Of a DNA stretch of 64,000 nucleotides, positions 1 to 8,627 are shown piece after piece (the stretch's first letter is position 1; each line of letters opens with the position of its first letter). The notes under the pieces are model-generated. The model did not search any database, had not been told where the DNA came from, and worked only from the letters and a program-made list of their open reading frames with translations. The DNA lies in the NCBI RefSeq assembly GCF_004295665.1, contig NZ_CP034759.1, forward strand, positions 3,534,001-3,598,000. The letters run 5' to 3'. This DNA is from Litorilituus sediminis. Its GTDB lineage: Bacteria > Pseudomonadota > Gammaproteobacteria > Enterobacterales > Alteromonadaceae. A program made the position numbers and the translations under genes.

Positions 1-2
1 GT

Positions 3-1157
3 ATGCTCAGTATTACTCATGGTTTTACCTTAGGTTTTATTACGTCGGTAATGATGGGGGCGTTGCTGCAATTATTACCAGTAATAGGCGGTGTTGGTAT
101 TAGTAAACCTAGGCTAGTTGCTAGCTTTTGTCATCTTTTTCACTGTCTGGGTACGCTGGCCTTAATGGCAGCATTTCTACATTATGGCGCTTGGTTATAT
201 AGTGTTGCTGCTATTTGTTTATCATTAAGCTTTGCCGTTTATATATTTGCACTGTGTGCAGTATTGTTAAAAAAGTTAAGCCAAGGTCACATTATTATTG
301 GCATTCGTTTGGCTGTAGCTGCGTTACTTGCCCTAGTGATTATGGGGCTTTTGCTAATTTCTCGCTATTTAGAACTGCCTTTTTACTTTATTAGTGGTGA
401 TAAGTTTTTTACTAATATACATGCAGTACTCGGCTTAGGGGCATGGGCTAGTTTGCTACTTATGTCGGTAAGCTTTCAGGTGGTGCCTATGTTTCATGTT
501 GCCCCTAACTTTCCTACTTGGTTTACTAAGAGTTTGCCTTGGCTATTTTTGTTATCAATATTATTGCTTTTTTATCAGTATGACTTTGCTCTTTATCTTT
601 TGATGATTTTACATGCCCTGTTTGCACTCTGTTTATTGTATGTTTTGGGCAAACGTAAGCGCAAGGTCGCTGATACTAGCATTCAATATTGGCAATTTAG
701 CGCGATAATCTTGTTATTAATAAGCTGTTTATATTTTATCTCTGAACTAGAAATATCGTCAGCCTTGCTAAATGTGCTGGTGCTTAAGAAAACCATGCTG
801 TTAACCGCGTTGTTTATCTTTGGTTTTTTGGTTTCTGTTATTCAGGGTATGCTATTAAAAATATTGCCCTTTTTAAGTTACACTCATTTGCAACAACGCT
901 GCTTAATTGACTTTAATGCCATGCAGTTTATTCCGCATATGCATGAATTTTTGCATAAGCGACATGGGAGTTGGCTATTTTATCTTCATATACTTTCATG
1001 TTTGGCTCTCGTTAGCGCGATACTGTCACCAAGTGTTTATTGGCTGTTTGCCTGTAGTTTACTGGTAGAGTTTTTATGGTTGCTTTTTATTATGATAAAA
1101 ACCATGCGCCTTTATTTTGCCGTAGATAAAAAAATTAGCTTGTCCTGTCAACGTTAG
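3..1157 (+). CDS. Polytopic membrane protein, possibly 5'-truncated
   Basis: About eleven hydrophobic segments cover nearly all of the 384 residues, so this is an integral inner-membrane protein. Segment 1 begins with HGFTLGF and carries MMGALLQLLP. A later segment has HAVLGLGAWASLL followed by VPMFH. Histidines placed at helix starts together with GxGxW and VxPMF resemble heme-copper oxidase subunit I-like or NnrS-like membrane proteins, but I cannot name a family firmly. The first ATG is at base 3, so the real start may lie outside the window. The FAH-family gene follows 44 bp downstream on the same strand. No soluble domain is visible. Function unknown. Confidence 0.6.
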   Translation: MLSITHGFTLGFITSVMMGALLQLLPVIGGVGISKPRLVASFCHLFHCLGTLALMAAFLHYGAWLYSVAAICLSLSFAVYIFALCAVLLKKLSQGHIIIGIRLAVAALLALVIMGLLLISRYLELPFYFISGDKFFTNIHAVLGLGAWASLLLMSVSFQVVPMFHVAPNFPTWFTKSLPWLFLLSILLLFYQYDFALYLLMILHALFALCLLYVLGKRKRKVADTSIQYWQFSAIILLLISCLYFISELEISSALLNVLVLKKTMLLTALFIFGFLVSVIQGMLLKILPFLSYTHLQQRCLIDFNAMQFIPHMHEFLHKRHGSWLFYLHILSCLALVSAILSPSVYWLFACSLLVEFLWLLFIMIKTMRLYFAVDKKISLSCQR

Positions 1158-1201
1158 CTGGTAGGATCTTATTGTTTTTTGGCAGATAAAAAAGGCACAC
1201 C

Positions 1202-1858
1202 ATGCAAGCTATATCATTGTTATCTTCTTCGTCAGCGCAAGCTCAGCGTATTGAGCCCTCTAAGGTTATTTGTATTGGTCGCAATTATGTTGAGCACATA
1301 CATGAGCTAGCGAATGAGATTCCCGATGAAATGGTGGTTTTTCTCAAGCCTAATTCAGCGATTTCATCTCGCTTATCAGCACAGCATTTAAACGAAGCTT
1401 TGCATTATGAAGCAGAGTTATGCTTTTTATATCAGCAAGGTAAGTTTAGTGCAGTTGCCCTTGGGTTAGATTTAACCAAGCGCGCAACACAGTCTAATTT
1501 AAAGAAAAAAGGTTTACCTTGGGAACGTGCTAAAGCATTTAATGGTTCGGCAGTGTTTAGCCAGTTTGTCTCTATTGAAAATTTAACTGGTGAGCAACTT
1601 AAAGGGCTTAGCTTATCACTCTCTATTAATGGTGAGTTAAAACAACACGGCGGCGTTGAGCTAATGATGTATAAGCCAGAGGATATTTTAGCCCAGCTGC
1701 AAACATTTCTTCACCTAGAAGATGGCGATATAGTGATGACGGGCACACCAAAAGGAGTCGGCGTTGTCAATGTGTCTGATAGCTTTTCTGGACAAGTACT
1801 CGTTGAAGCGAATAATAGCAAGCAAACATTGCTCAATGTTGAGTGGTTAGCTCAGTAA
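1202..1858 (+). CDS. Fumarylacetoacetate hydrolase family protein
   Basis: 218 residues, the usual length for the short single-domain FAH group (FAHD1/YcgM-like), which act as acylpyruvate hydrolases or oxaloacetate decarboxylases. The N-terminal signature ICIGRNYVEH is near residues 23-32. The metal-binding acidic residues are E70 and E72 in HYEAEL and D90 in ALGLDLTKR. LPWERAKAFNGSAVF and the C-terminal GTPKGVG near residue 182 are also family-typical. These residues suggest an active Mg2+/Mn2+ enzyme; the substrate cannot be read from sequence. It follows the membrane protein by 44 bp and may be co-transcribed with it. Confidence 0.9.
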   Translation: MQAISLLSSSSAQAQRIEPSKVICIGRNYVEHIHELANEIPDEMVVFLKPNSAISSRLSAQHLNEALHYEAELCFLYQQGKFSAVALGLDLTKRATQSNLKKKGLPWERAKAFNGSAVFSQFVSIENLTGEQLKGLSLSLSINGELKQHGGVELMMYKPEDILAQLQTFLHLEDGDIVMTGTPKGVGVVNVSDSFSGQVLVEANNSKQTLLNVEWLAQ

Positions 1859-1945
1859 TTTTATTTTTAACTTGGTGGTGAAATTAACCATATTTGAATG
1901 CAGTTTTGCTACACTTAGGTAAGACAAGTACTGCTTGGAAAGACG

Positions 1946-2332
1946 ATGGAATATGAATTTATACATGATGCAGTAACGGGGCAGGCAAGGGCGCAATTTT
2001 CGCTGGAACATCAAGTGATAGGTCCGTGGATTGAAACCGAAGTAGGTCATAGTTGTGATAAATTGGCGCAATTACTCACGGCAATAGATCAAGTTGAAAA
2101 AGGTCAGCAAGCGGAAATTTTAATTACAGGTCAAGAATACTCTGTAGCAATTAATCATGAAGATATTGCCATTCAAACTAATGCCAGCTTAAATGGCGCA
2201 GATCCTTTGCCTGATATGTTTACCTCAGAGCATATAAATATTGATCAAAATGAGGTGGCAGGCTGTGGTTTAGATGACTTTAGGCAACTGTTACTTTCAT
2301 GGGCAAAATTTACCAATAACCTTCACTTTTAG
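1946..2332 (+). CDS. yacL: YacL family protein (UPF0231)
   Basis: 128 residues, acidic and soluble, without signal or membrane segment. The N-terminus MEYEFIHDAVTGQARAQFS and the internal GPWIETEVG match the UPF0231/YacL family of gammaproteobacteria, whose biochemical role is not established. The C-terminus with WAKFTNNLHF is also like the family. It ends 18 bp before the convergent HDOD gene, with no clear terminator between them. A 74-codon minus-strand reading frame across its start is a shadow. Confidence 0.8.
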   Translation: MEYEFIHDAVTGQARAQFSLEHQVIGPWIETEVGHSCDKLAQLLTAIDQVEKGQQAEILITGQEYSVAINHEDIAIQTNASLNGADPLPDMFTSEHINIDQNEVAGCGLDDFRQLLLSWAKFTNNLHF

Positions 2333-2350
2333 CGCTCTGAGAAAGTTTCG

Positions 2351-3190
2351 TTAGATTTTTTGCTGCATATCACTAATTAAGGTATCAAGCCCTGATTCTT
2401 TAATTCCTAAGGTATAAAGGACATTATCTTGAACAAATGCCCAGTCTGCTGAAGGCACTTCGTGGTATTTTAGGTGCACAATATGTTCTGCTAATTTAAG
2501 GATTGCGTAGTAGTCTTGTAGGTCAGAGTTATCTAATCTATCCAAAAAGTACCTGTCGTGGTGTTGCAAAATAATTTGGCAGATATCTTTAGGCAAACGC
2601 CAAGAGCTCGCGACATAATAGCCAATAACCGCGTGATTAGCTTTGTAGTTATTTTCTTCTAAATCAATCAATGATGTTTCAGGTGCAGTGATAGCGCTAT
2701 CTAACGTTGCTTGGTAATTGCTATATTTCATCGCCATAACGGGCACGCCACAGTCATGAAATAAACCTAAACTAAATAACTTATCCGCAGCTAAATTACT
2801 TTTAAATTGTCGACCTAATAACACCGTAATAGTCGATACATCAGTAGACATTTGCCAAAACGGCTCTAATTCAATGCTACAGCTTTTAGGGTCAAAGCTT
2901 TTTTTAATAAGGCTACCGGTAACTAGCATAATAATGCCGTATAAACCTATGTAGTTTACTGACATTTGGATATCAGTTACCGTTCTACTTAAACCATATA
3001 AAGGTGAGTTTATCGCTTTTAAAATTGCGGCACTAACGGCAACATCCTGACTTATTGTGTGGGCAATTTCTTTTATATCTGGCTCATGCTCAGCCATCAA
3101 TTTTAAAAGTTTAAGGAGCAATTTTGGCTGTGCGGGAACGGAAAAGCCTTTACTGATATCATCTAATACTGATTGGTCAACAATTAACAT
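2351..3190 (-). CDS. HDOD domain protein (first paralogue)
   Basis: 279 residues, essentially one HDOD domain with a short C-terminal tail. HDOD is a catalytically degenerate relative of HD phosphohydrolases that acts in signalling. Family features seen are VAVSAAILKAINSPLYG near residues 50-66, GLFHDCGVPVMAMKY in the middle, and NHAVIGYYVASSWRLP followed by ILQHHD. No REC, GGDEF or EAL domain is fused, so it is a stand-alone HDOD protein. A protein of identical length and clearly similar sequence lies at 9887-10726. Family members influence motility, biofilm or stress signalling in several gammaproteobacteria; the role here is unknown. Confidence 0.88.
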   Translation of the reverse strand: MLIVDQSVLDDISKGFSVPAQPKLLLKLLKLMAEHEPDIKEIAHTISQDVAVSAAILKAINSPLYGLSRTVTDIQMSVNYIGLYGIIMLVTGSLIKKSFDPKSCSIELEPFWQMSTDVSTITVLLGRQFKSNLAADKLFSLGLFHDCGVPVMAMKYSNYQATLDSAITAPETSLIDLEENNYKANHAVIGYYVASSWRLPKDICQIILQHHDRYFLDRLDNSDLQDYYAILKLAEHIVHLKYHEVPSADWAFVQDNVLYTLGIKESGLDTLISDMQQKI

Positions 3191-3272
3191 AGGAAAAAGT
3201 CATCACAATTTAAATTAAAGCCATGGGAGTTTAACAATATTTAATCAATTTTTGTATATTTGTATAAAATTG

Positions 3273-3446
3273 CTAATAGTTTGTCACCCATATCATTAAG
3301 GCAAAAAAGCCTATAATAATGGTATTAAAGGCTAATATATAAAGGTAGCCTTTAAGCCCTTGCTTAGCGGTATAGCCTCGCTGGTTTAAGTACCACCACC
3401 AAATCGCGCACATTAGAATGGGTAATAAAAAGAATAATCTGATCAT
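3273..3446 (-). CDS. 57-aa membrane microprotein overlapping ampG
   Basis: Found by reading the minus strand. A 58-codon frame begins at 3446 with ATG, sharing ATGA with the stop of the upstream permease gene, an arrangement typical of translational coupling. The predicted product has two hydrophobic stretches: an N-terminal one (RLFFLLPILMCAIWWWYL) and a C-terminal one (YILAFNTIIIGFFALMIW). A short polar basic linker (NQRGYTAKQGLKG) joins them, so a two-helix hairpin in the inner membrane is likely. No family recognised. The overlap and the coherent hydropathy support a real gene; function could be accessory to the permease, but that is inference. Confidence 0.6.
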   Translation of the reverse strand: MIRLFFLLPILMCAIWWWYLNQRGYTAKQGLKGYLYILAFNTIIIGFFALMIWVTNY

Positions 3447-4705
3447 GCGTGTTGCTCTATAGGTTTATTGTCTTTAGGTTCATGCCAAGGGGCTACCTTT
3501 AATAACATTAGCATACCTGGGACAGCCAGTGCTGTGCAAAGAAAGTAGAAATTAGTCCAACCAATTTGTTCAACAATTACCCCTGTTGTTGCGTTAGCAA
3601 AGGTTCGTGGTAATGCCGTTAATGCGGTAAATAGCGCAAATTGTGTTGCTGCAAAGGCTGGGTTAGTTGTTCGGGCAATAAACGCGGTAAAAGCAGCTGT
3701 ACCTAAACCAACACCTAAGTATTCAAATCCCATGGCAAGTGCTAACGCATAAGTGTTATGACCAACTTCTGCTAACGCAGCGAAACCTAAAATACTGACG
3801 ATTTGTACTAAGCCAAATAACCAGAGTGCGCGATTGATGCTGAGTTTAATCATCACTATGCCGCCTACTGCTAAACCTATGGTCATGGCAACAAGTGATG
3901 ATGTTTTAGCTACTACACCTATTTCTGTTTTACTAAAGCCCATATCAATAAAAAATGGTGTTTGCAGTGCTGTTGCCATACTGTCACCAAGCTTATAAAG
4001 AAACAGAAACATTAATATATAAGCAGAGGTTTTAAAGCCATTGCTTTGAATGAAATCTCTAAAAGGTAGTACTACTGCTTCTTGCAATGATTTTGGTGCA
4101 GCATGTTCAGTTTCAATTTCACGAATAAACAAGGTCAGTAAAATACCGAATATCATAAATGCGGCGACTATCATGTAAACAGATTGCCAACTTATATGAT
4201 CTGCTAGAATAAAGGCGAGTGAGCCAGGTACTAGGCCGGATAACCGATAAGCTTGCACATGAATGGAATTACCTAAGCCAAGTTCATTGTCAGGTAGTAG
4301 TTCTCGTCGGTAGGCATCAAGGACAATATCTTGGCTGGCACTAAAAAAGGCGACGGCCGCTGCTAAATAGGCAACTGACCAAATATCTTCTAGAGGATTG
4401 ATGTATCCAAAACAAGCGATACCAACTAAGAGTAGTATTTGCGTACTAAGCATCCAACTTCGCCTTCTGCCGAAACCATCAAATGAATAGCGATCCATTA
4501 GTGGAGACCACAGAAATTTCCACACGTAAGGAATACCTATAAGGGAAAATAGTCCTATCTCGGTTAGACTTACCCCTTCAGAGCGAAGCCAGCCTGGTAC
4601 AAGCTGGTATAAAACAAATAGCGGTAAACCAGAACTAAAGCCGGTGAAAATACAAATAAGCATGCGCTTATTGAAAATAGCTTGTTTAAACGAGGTAGTT
4701 GGCAT
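3443..4705 (-). CDS. ampG: AmpG-like muropeptide MFS permease
   Basis: 420 residues with about twelve hydrophobic segments of the major facilitator superfamily. The start is AmpG-like: GFSSGLPLFVLYQLVPGWL, then PYVWKFLWSPLMDRY, then the cytoplasmic loop FGRRRSWML. Enterobacterial AmpG is longer (14 segments), whereas this one is the 12-segment form common in marine relatives. AmpG imports anhydromuropeptides for cell-wall recycling and, where present, AmpR/AmpC signalling. In Escherichia coli, ampG lies beside yajG and bolA, and both occur a few kb away here (6013-6573 and 7950-8264), which supports the call. Its stop overlaps the start of a 57-codon ORF. Confidence 0.78.
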   Translation of the reverse strand: MPTTSFKQAIFNKRMLICIFTGFSSGLPLFVLYQLVPGWLRSEGVSLTEIGLFSLIGIPYVWKFLWSPLMDRYSFDGFGRRRSWMLSTQILLLVGIACFGYINPLEDIWSVAYLAAAVAFFSASQDIVLDAYRRELLPDNELGLGNSIHVQAYRLSGLVPGSLAFILADHISWQSVYMIVAAFMIFGILLTLFIREIETEHAAPKSLQEAVVLPFRDFIQSNGFKTSAYILMFLFLYKLGDSMATALQTPFFIDMGFSKTEIGVVAKTSSLVAMTIGLAVGGIVMIKLSINRALWLFGLVQIVSILGFAALAEVGHNTYALALAMGFEYLGVGLGTAAFTAFIARTTNPAFAATQFALFTALTALPRTFANATTGVIVEQIGWTNFYFLCTALAVPGMLMLLKVAPWHEPKDNKPIEQHA

Positions 4706-4785
4706 TGAGGCTATTTGCTTTGAGTTAGAGAGTTAGGCATTAGCTTATCAAAGACTTAGCACCACCAGAAGTCCCAAAATAAAAT

Positions 4786-5115
4786 TTAGGCAATAGGTCG
4801 CCAACCAATACAGTCAATTGGATAACTACCCGTTCCTTTGAAAAAGTCTAAACAAGTATTCATTTCACTTTTAAAGAAAAGGTCTTGTGTTAATGCTTTT
4901 GCGCCATGTAAGCTCACTTCGTGCATTAAGTGCCAAAAAACTCTTTCTTGTGCAGAGTGTGGTGTTTCATCACTTACTTTTAATAAGGTCCACTCTGCCA
5001 TAGTGTCTAAAATAAATTGATCTAATTCTGTGTAATGTAATTCTTCATTAATGACAGCGCTAACATATGCGTGCATTTGCGTAATTTTGCTATTGATAAA
5101 CTGCTCAATTATCAT
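4786..5115 (-). CDS. Conserved-looking hypothetical protein, 109 aa
   Basis: 109 residues, soluble, no signal peptide. I do not recognise the family. The first half is alpha-helical in character (INSKITQMHAYVSAVINEEL, then LDQFILDTMAEWTLLKVSDE). The second half has WHLMHEVSLHG and ends with CIGWRPIA. It lies 80 bp upstream of ampG in the same direction, too far apart to say whether they share a transcript. The frame is intact and codon use looks like its neighbours, so it is probably real. No function assigned. Confidence 0.6.
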   Translation of the reverse strand: MIIEQFINSKITQMHAYVSAVINEELHYTELDQFILDTMAEWTLLKVSDETPHSAQERVFWHLMHEVSLHGAKALTQDLFFKSEMNTCLDFFKGTGSYPIDCIGWRPIA

Positions 5116-5399
5116 GAAGTCCCCTAGGATGCTCCCTGCTTCCTGATAAACGTTTTCCTTATGTCCTGATGTATAAAAATGATCGAATCATTTGATGAAA
5201 TTAGCGATGAAAAAGTCTTTATTCTTATCGAGTTAAAATTGTTTTAATCTAAATTATCAGTTTGAAAATACTTATCGATTGCTACTTTAATTTATTATAG
5301 AAAAAGCACTATTTGTCAAAAAATAATCCGCTTATTTTGTCACTTAAATGTAAATTATTTAGATTTAAGGACTTTTAGTTGCGCTACATCATGCTTTTA
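5116..5399. other. 284-bp intergenic stretch, nothing identified
   Basis: AT-rich gap between two minus-strand genes. I see only a small 7-bp hairpin (AAATGAT / ATCATTT near 5178) and no open frame, terminator or repeat that I can support. It must hold the promoter of the 109-aa gene and the 3' end of the cyclophilin transcript, but neither can be pinned down. Confidence 0.4.
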
Positions 5400-5996
5400 T
5401 TATTGCGCAGGCAATAAGGTTGCTTTAATCAATATTATCGGCTCAAGGGGAACATCTTCCCAACCAAGCGCTTCATTATAATCCGTTTTAACTTTAGCCA
5501 TGGCTTCTAAGACTTCTTCTCCCTCAATAATTGCGCCAAATACCGCATAGCCCCAACGTTTTCCTGGATTTAAGCTGGTATTGTCGGCAACATTAAAGAA
5601 AAATTGACGATTGGCTGTGTGTGGGCGACTCTCTTTGGCCATGGCAATAGTGCCTATGTCATTCTTTAAGCCGTTACCAGATTCATTAATGATATCGTCA
5701 TTGGTTTTCTTGGCAATAAAGTCTTTATCATAGCCACCACCTTGTACAACAAAGTCTTCAACAATACGATGGAAGATGGTGTTGTTATATTCACCGGTTA
5801 CCACGTAGGTGAGAAAGTTATCTACGGTAATAGGCGCTTTAACTCGGTCAAGCTCGACAATAATAGTACCCATGGAAGTTTCTAGTTTAACTTGTGGGTA
5901 AATATTGGTGGGGTCAATGGCTTTGTTTTGTCCGAAGCTTTGAAAACTAACGCTTAGCACACACAGTAATATGGCTGAAAAGATTGCTTGTTTCAT
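5400..5996 (-). CDS. Periplasmic cyclophilin-type peptidyl-prolyl isomerase
   Basis: 198 residues with an N-terminal signal peptide (basic MKQ, hydrophobic core to about residue 22 ending in SFG). It therefore acts in the periplasm, catalysing cis-trans isomerisation of prolyl bonds during folding. Cyclophilin motifs seen are LETSMGTIIVELD, APITVDNFL, the active-site stretch FHRIVEDFVVQGGGY, SRPHTANRQFFFNV and WGYAVFGAIIEG. The catalytic arginine of FHR and the downstream QFF are present. Related to PpiA. It follows yajG by 16 bp, so a common rlmG-yajG-ppi transcript is likely. Confidence 0.9.
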   Translation of the reverse strand: MKQAIFSAILLCVLSVSFQSFGQNKAIDPTNIYPQVKLETSMGTIIVELDRVKAPITVDNFLTYVVTGEYNNTIFHRIVEDFVVQGGGYDKDFIAKKTNDDIINESGNGLKNDIGTIAMAKESRPHTANRQFFFNVADNTSLNPGKRWGYAVFGAIIEGEEVLEAMAKVKTDYNEALGWEDVPLEPIILIKATLLPAQ

Positions 5997-6012
5997 AATT
6001 TTCTCCCTAAAG

Positions 6013-6573
6013 TTATAAAAATGCTTTGATATCTTTGCTTTGCATGACTTGCTGTAAAAGGGTGTTTAAGTTTTGGTTAAAGTCTCTTTCAAGTACAGCT
6101 ATATCAGCTTTAAGAGCGCCTTCACTATTTGCTCGACTTTTGAAGGTGTTTGTTAGGGTTTGACTGCCATTATTAATACGCACCTGTAAAATAATTTCAC
6201 TTTGTGTGTTGTAGCTCATGGTCGCTTGTTCAACGCTAATAATGGCTTTTTCTATACTAATATCGATTTGATTATTAGCTAAGTTGCTAAATGTTAAGCC
6301 TTGTTTTTGCCAATTATCTTGTAACGTATTTTCAATAATTTTTTCTAGGCGCTCTGAAGAAGATAGAATTGTTGCGGCTTCACCTGGTTTAAGGATTTGT
6401 ACAATATGATTGCTTGTACGCATATCGGTTACTTTGAGTTGGGCACTTTTGTCAGCATAAAGGTTACTGGCTGCTACTTGAAGATCAGGTGCCACGATCA
6501 GATGAGTTGGTGCTGAAGAGCAGGCGCTTAAAGTTGCGGCTAAACACAGGGAGTAAATAAAGTTACGCTTCAT
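6013..6573 (-). CDS. yajG: YajG family lipoprotein
   Basis: 186 residues. The N-terminus MKRNFIYSLCLAATLSACSS has a lipobox (LSAC) with the lipidated cysteine at residue 18, so it should be an outer- or inner-membrane lipoprotein facing the periplasm. The body (APDLQVAASNLYADKSAQL, then GEAATILSSSERLEKIIEN) matches YajG. The molecular function of YajG is unknown. In E. coli yajG sits between bolA and ampG; here it is between rlmG and the cyclophilin gene with bolA and ampG nearby, a rearranged version of the same neighbourhood. Confidence 0.82.
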   Translation of the reverse strand: MKRNFIYSLCLAATLSACSSAPTHLIVAPDLQVAASNLYADKSAQLKVTDMRTSNHIVQILKPGEAATILSSSERLEKIIENTLQDNWQKQGLTFSNLANNQIDISIEKAIISVEQATMSYNTQSEIILQVRINNGSQTLTNTFKSRANSEGALKADIAVLERDFNQNLNTLLQQVMQSKDIKAFL

Positions 6574-6594
6574 AATACTAGTCTCGAATATTTG

Positions 6595-7767
6595 TTATCG
6601 TTTAATAGCAGATTGAGTGACAAATTTGTCGTTGCTGGCAATGAGTTTAACATTACCAAAAATTCTTTTTAATTTGATGTGATAGCCTAGTTGGCGGTTA
6701 CCTATGATCCTTAACTCGCCGCCTTTTTTTAATACCCGAAAGCTATCATTGAACATTTGCCAAGCAATATGGTCTGTTGTTGCCGTTTGCTGATGAAACG
6801 GCGGGTTACAGAGAATTAAATCAGCACTATTGCTGTCTACACCCGCTAAACAATCATTGAGCTGAAACTGACATTGCTCAGTGAGCTGCGGCAAATTATG
6901 TGTAATATTGGTTTGAGCAGAGTTGATCGCCATATAAGACTCATCAAAAAAGCGAACTTTGGCGCTAGGCTGTTGTGCTAATACGTGTAAGCCGATGACG
7001 CCGTTGCCACAACCTAAATCAATCACTTGGCTATTTTCTTTAACCTTAGGTAGGTTTTCAATAAAGTAGCGTGCGCCAATATCAAGCTTTTCTCTAGAAT
7101 AAACATTGGCATGATTAGCTATGCTAAAAGTTGAATCGCCATCTTGATAGGGGTTGTTAATTTGCCAAAGGGTTGGGAACGGTGATTGTTGTCGCTGTTT
7201 GTTGTTGAGCTGACAAAAAACTAAACGCGCTTTTTTTACCGCTAATGATGTTGTCGTTGTTCCTAAGTACTTTTCAAATATTTTTAATGTTGAGCTATGT
7301 ATTTCTTTGGCGCGATCTGCAGCAATAAAGACAGTGTCACTGGTTACAGAGTTTTTAATCTTGATGAGTTGCTCAGTAAGTAAAGACTTACTTTTAGGGA
7401 TTTTATATAGAATAACGTTAATGCTTTCAGGAAGCGCTGCTAAGCTATCTAGCAAGGTAATATTACTGGCATCAAGATTGTTTTGCGCTAAGTTATTGAG
7501 CATGCCCTGTTGACTGATATAAGAGTCTGAAATGCTATAAACTTGACCGTTAAAATCATCACTTGTGCAAAAGTTACAACTTAACGCACCAAAGCTGTCG
7601 TTAAAAATTGCCAGGTTAGTATTATTCGTGATGAGTTGCTGTTCATTTATATAGTTTATGAGATATTCATCTGCGGCATCCCAAGCCTGCAAACTTCTGT
7701 TGACTTGCGCCACAGGAAATCGTGAAAGGAAGAGGTTTTTATCTTTGATTATAAATGGGCTGATCAT
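6595..7767 (-). CDS. rlmG: 23S rRNA (guanine1835-N2)-methyltransferase RlmG
   Basis: 390 residues in two halves, as in RlmG/RsmC enzymes: a degenerate N-terminal methyltransferase-like domain, then an active C-terminal one. The C-terminal half has the SAM-binding motif VIDLGCGNGVIGLHVLA near residue 247 and the catalytic NPPFHQ of N2-guanine methyltransferases. The N-terminus (FLSRFPV, then LQAWDAADEYL) matches RlmG better than RsmC, and the length fits RlmG (E. coli 378). It modifies G1835 of 23S rRNA. It starts the rlmG-yajG-ppi series, divergent from bolA. Confidence 0.87.
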   Translation of the reverse strand: MISPFIIKDKNLFLSRFPVAQVNRSLQAWDAADEYLINYINEQQLITNNTNLAIFNDSFGALSCNFCTSDDFNGQVYSISDSYISQQGMLNNLAQNNLDASNITLLDSLAALPESINVILYKIPKSKSLLTEQLIKIKNSVTSDTVFIAADRAKEIHSSTLKIFEKYLGTTTTSLAVKKARLVFCQLNNKQRQQSPFPTLWQINNPYQDGDSTFSIANHANVYSREKLDIGARYFIENLPKVKENSQVIDLGCGNGVIGLHVLAQQPSAKVRFFDESYMAINSAQTNITHNLPQLTEQCQFQLNDCLAGVDSNSADLILCNPPFHQQTATTDHIAWQMFNDSFRVLKKGGELRIIGNRQLGYHIKLKRIFGNVKLIASNDKFVTQSAIKR

Positions 7768-7949
7768 AAAACATAGCTGTAAAAAATTTTATGCTATTGT
7801 GCCATATTAATAACTTGATAGGGCACTTGGCAGACAAAATTCTACATTTTTTCTTATCGCTATTCGCTTTTCTAGCAGAGTTTTTTCTGATAGAAAAATT
7901 TTAATGCGCTAGAATTAGCCTTGATAAAGATTTTGTTTAGAGAACCCTA

Positions 7950-8264
7950 ATGACTATTAAAGCCATCATTGAGCAGAAGCTGCTTTCTGCATTTTCCCCT
8001 ACCTTTTTAGACGTTGTTAATGAAAGTCATCAACATAATGTGCCACCTGGCAGTGAGTCACACTTTAAGGTGATTATTGTTGCTAAAGATTTTGAAGGTG
8101 AACGTTTAATAAAACGTCATCGCGCTGTTAATGCTATTTTAGCACAAGAGTTATCAGATAATATTCATGCCTTGGCATTACACACTTATACAGAAAAGGA
8201 GTGGCGTGATTATTACGCCGATAATACGCCATTATCGCCAAATTGTTTAGGTGGTGGTAAGTAA
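7950..8264 (+). CDS. bolA: BolA family protein
   Basis: 104 residues, close to E. coli BolA (105). The BolA fold is recognisable: [20 protein letters not shown], then [24 protein letters not shown] split by a conserved turn, then [11 protein letters not shown]. BolA proteins act with monothiol glutaredoxins in iron-sulphur and iron homeostasis and influence morphology under stress. The conserved histidines in the ESHQHN and ALHTY regions are candidate ligands for a shared 2Fe-2S cluster. It is divergent from rlmG, and a long hairpin begins 24 nt after its stop. Confidence 0.92.
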   Translation: MTIKAIIEQKLLSAFSPTFLDVVNESHQHNVPPGSESHFKVIIVAKDFEGERLIKRHRAVNAILAQELSDNIHALALHTYTEKEWRDYYADNTPLSPNCLGGGK

Positions 8265-8281
8265 CCTAAGCTCGGCTTAAT

Positions 8282-8307
8282 AAATAGCTCTCTAGCAGCT
8301 ATTTTTG
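8282..8307 (+). terminator. Candidate terminator after bolA
   Basis: AAATAGCT, a 7-nt spacer, then AGCTATTTTT 17 nt after the bolA stop: a short stem followed by T residues. Its left arm overlaps the left arm of the larger 8288-8394 hairpin, so the two folds are mutually exclusive. Confidence 0.5.
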
Positions 8308-8394
8308 CTTACTTCGGCGTTAAATTTACTTGCAATAGACTGGCTATTGACGCGAAATTTGCCTTGAATTAAGTAAAACTATCAAGCTAGAGAG
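8288..8394. repeat. Long imperfect hairpin behind bolA
   Basis: The 362-bp gap between bolA and fabV holds a 107-nt structure. The outer arms CTCTCTAGC (8288-8296) and GCTAGAGAG (8386-8394) are perfectly complementary. Inward, ACTT/AAGT, AAATTT/AAATTT and the apical CAATAG (8333-8338) / CTATTG (8344-8349) pair in order around a 5-nt loop. Nested pairing over this length is unlikely by chance. It may be a dispersed palindromic element or an mRNA 3' stabilising structure. Confidence 0.6.
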
Positions 8395-8627
8395 TACATG
8401 TTTTTATAACTTTTTATATTTCAATATGTTAATTTATCTCTTAAACCGAGTTCAGATTAAGTAAGGTGTGCTAGTGATTGCCTGTTATATCAATATTTTT
8501 TACACTTTGTTAATTGATATAATCAACTGCTCGTACCTCTTTGGTGTAAAAGCAAGGTAAACTAGCAGCAATTTTTTTATTCTCTAGCCAAACTGTTAAC
8601 TTGGCGCCAAAAATAAAAGGTTTTCTT

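Noticed and set aside
1847..2071. 74-codon minus-strand frame over the yacL start
   Set aside because: It overlaps a recognised gene and has no family-like sequence or ribosome-binding site.
8601..8627. Upstream TTG start for fabV
   Set aside because: It adds nine residues absent from the family; the ATG at 8628 has a good ribosome-binding site and the family N-terminus.
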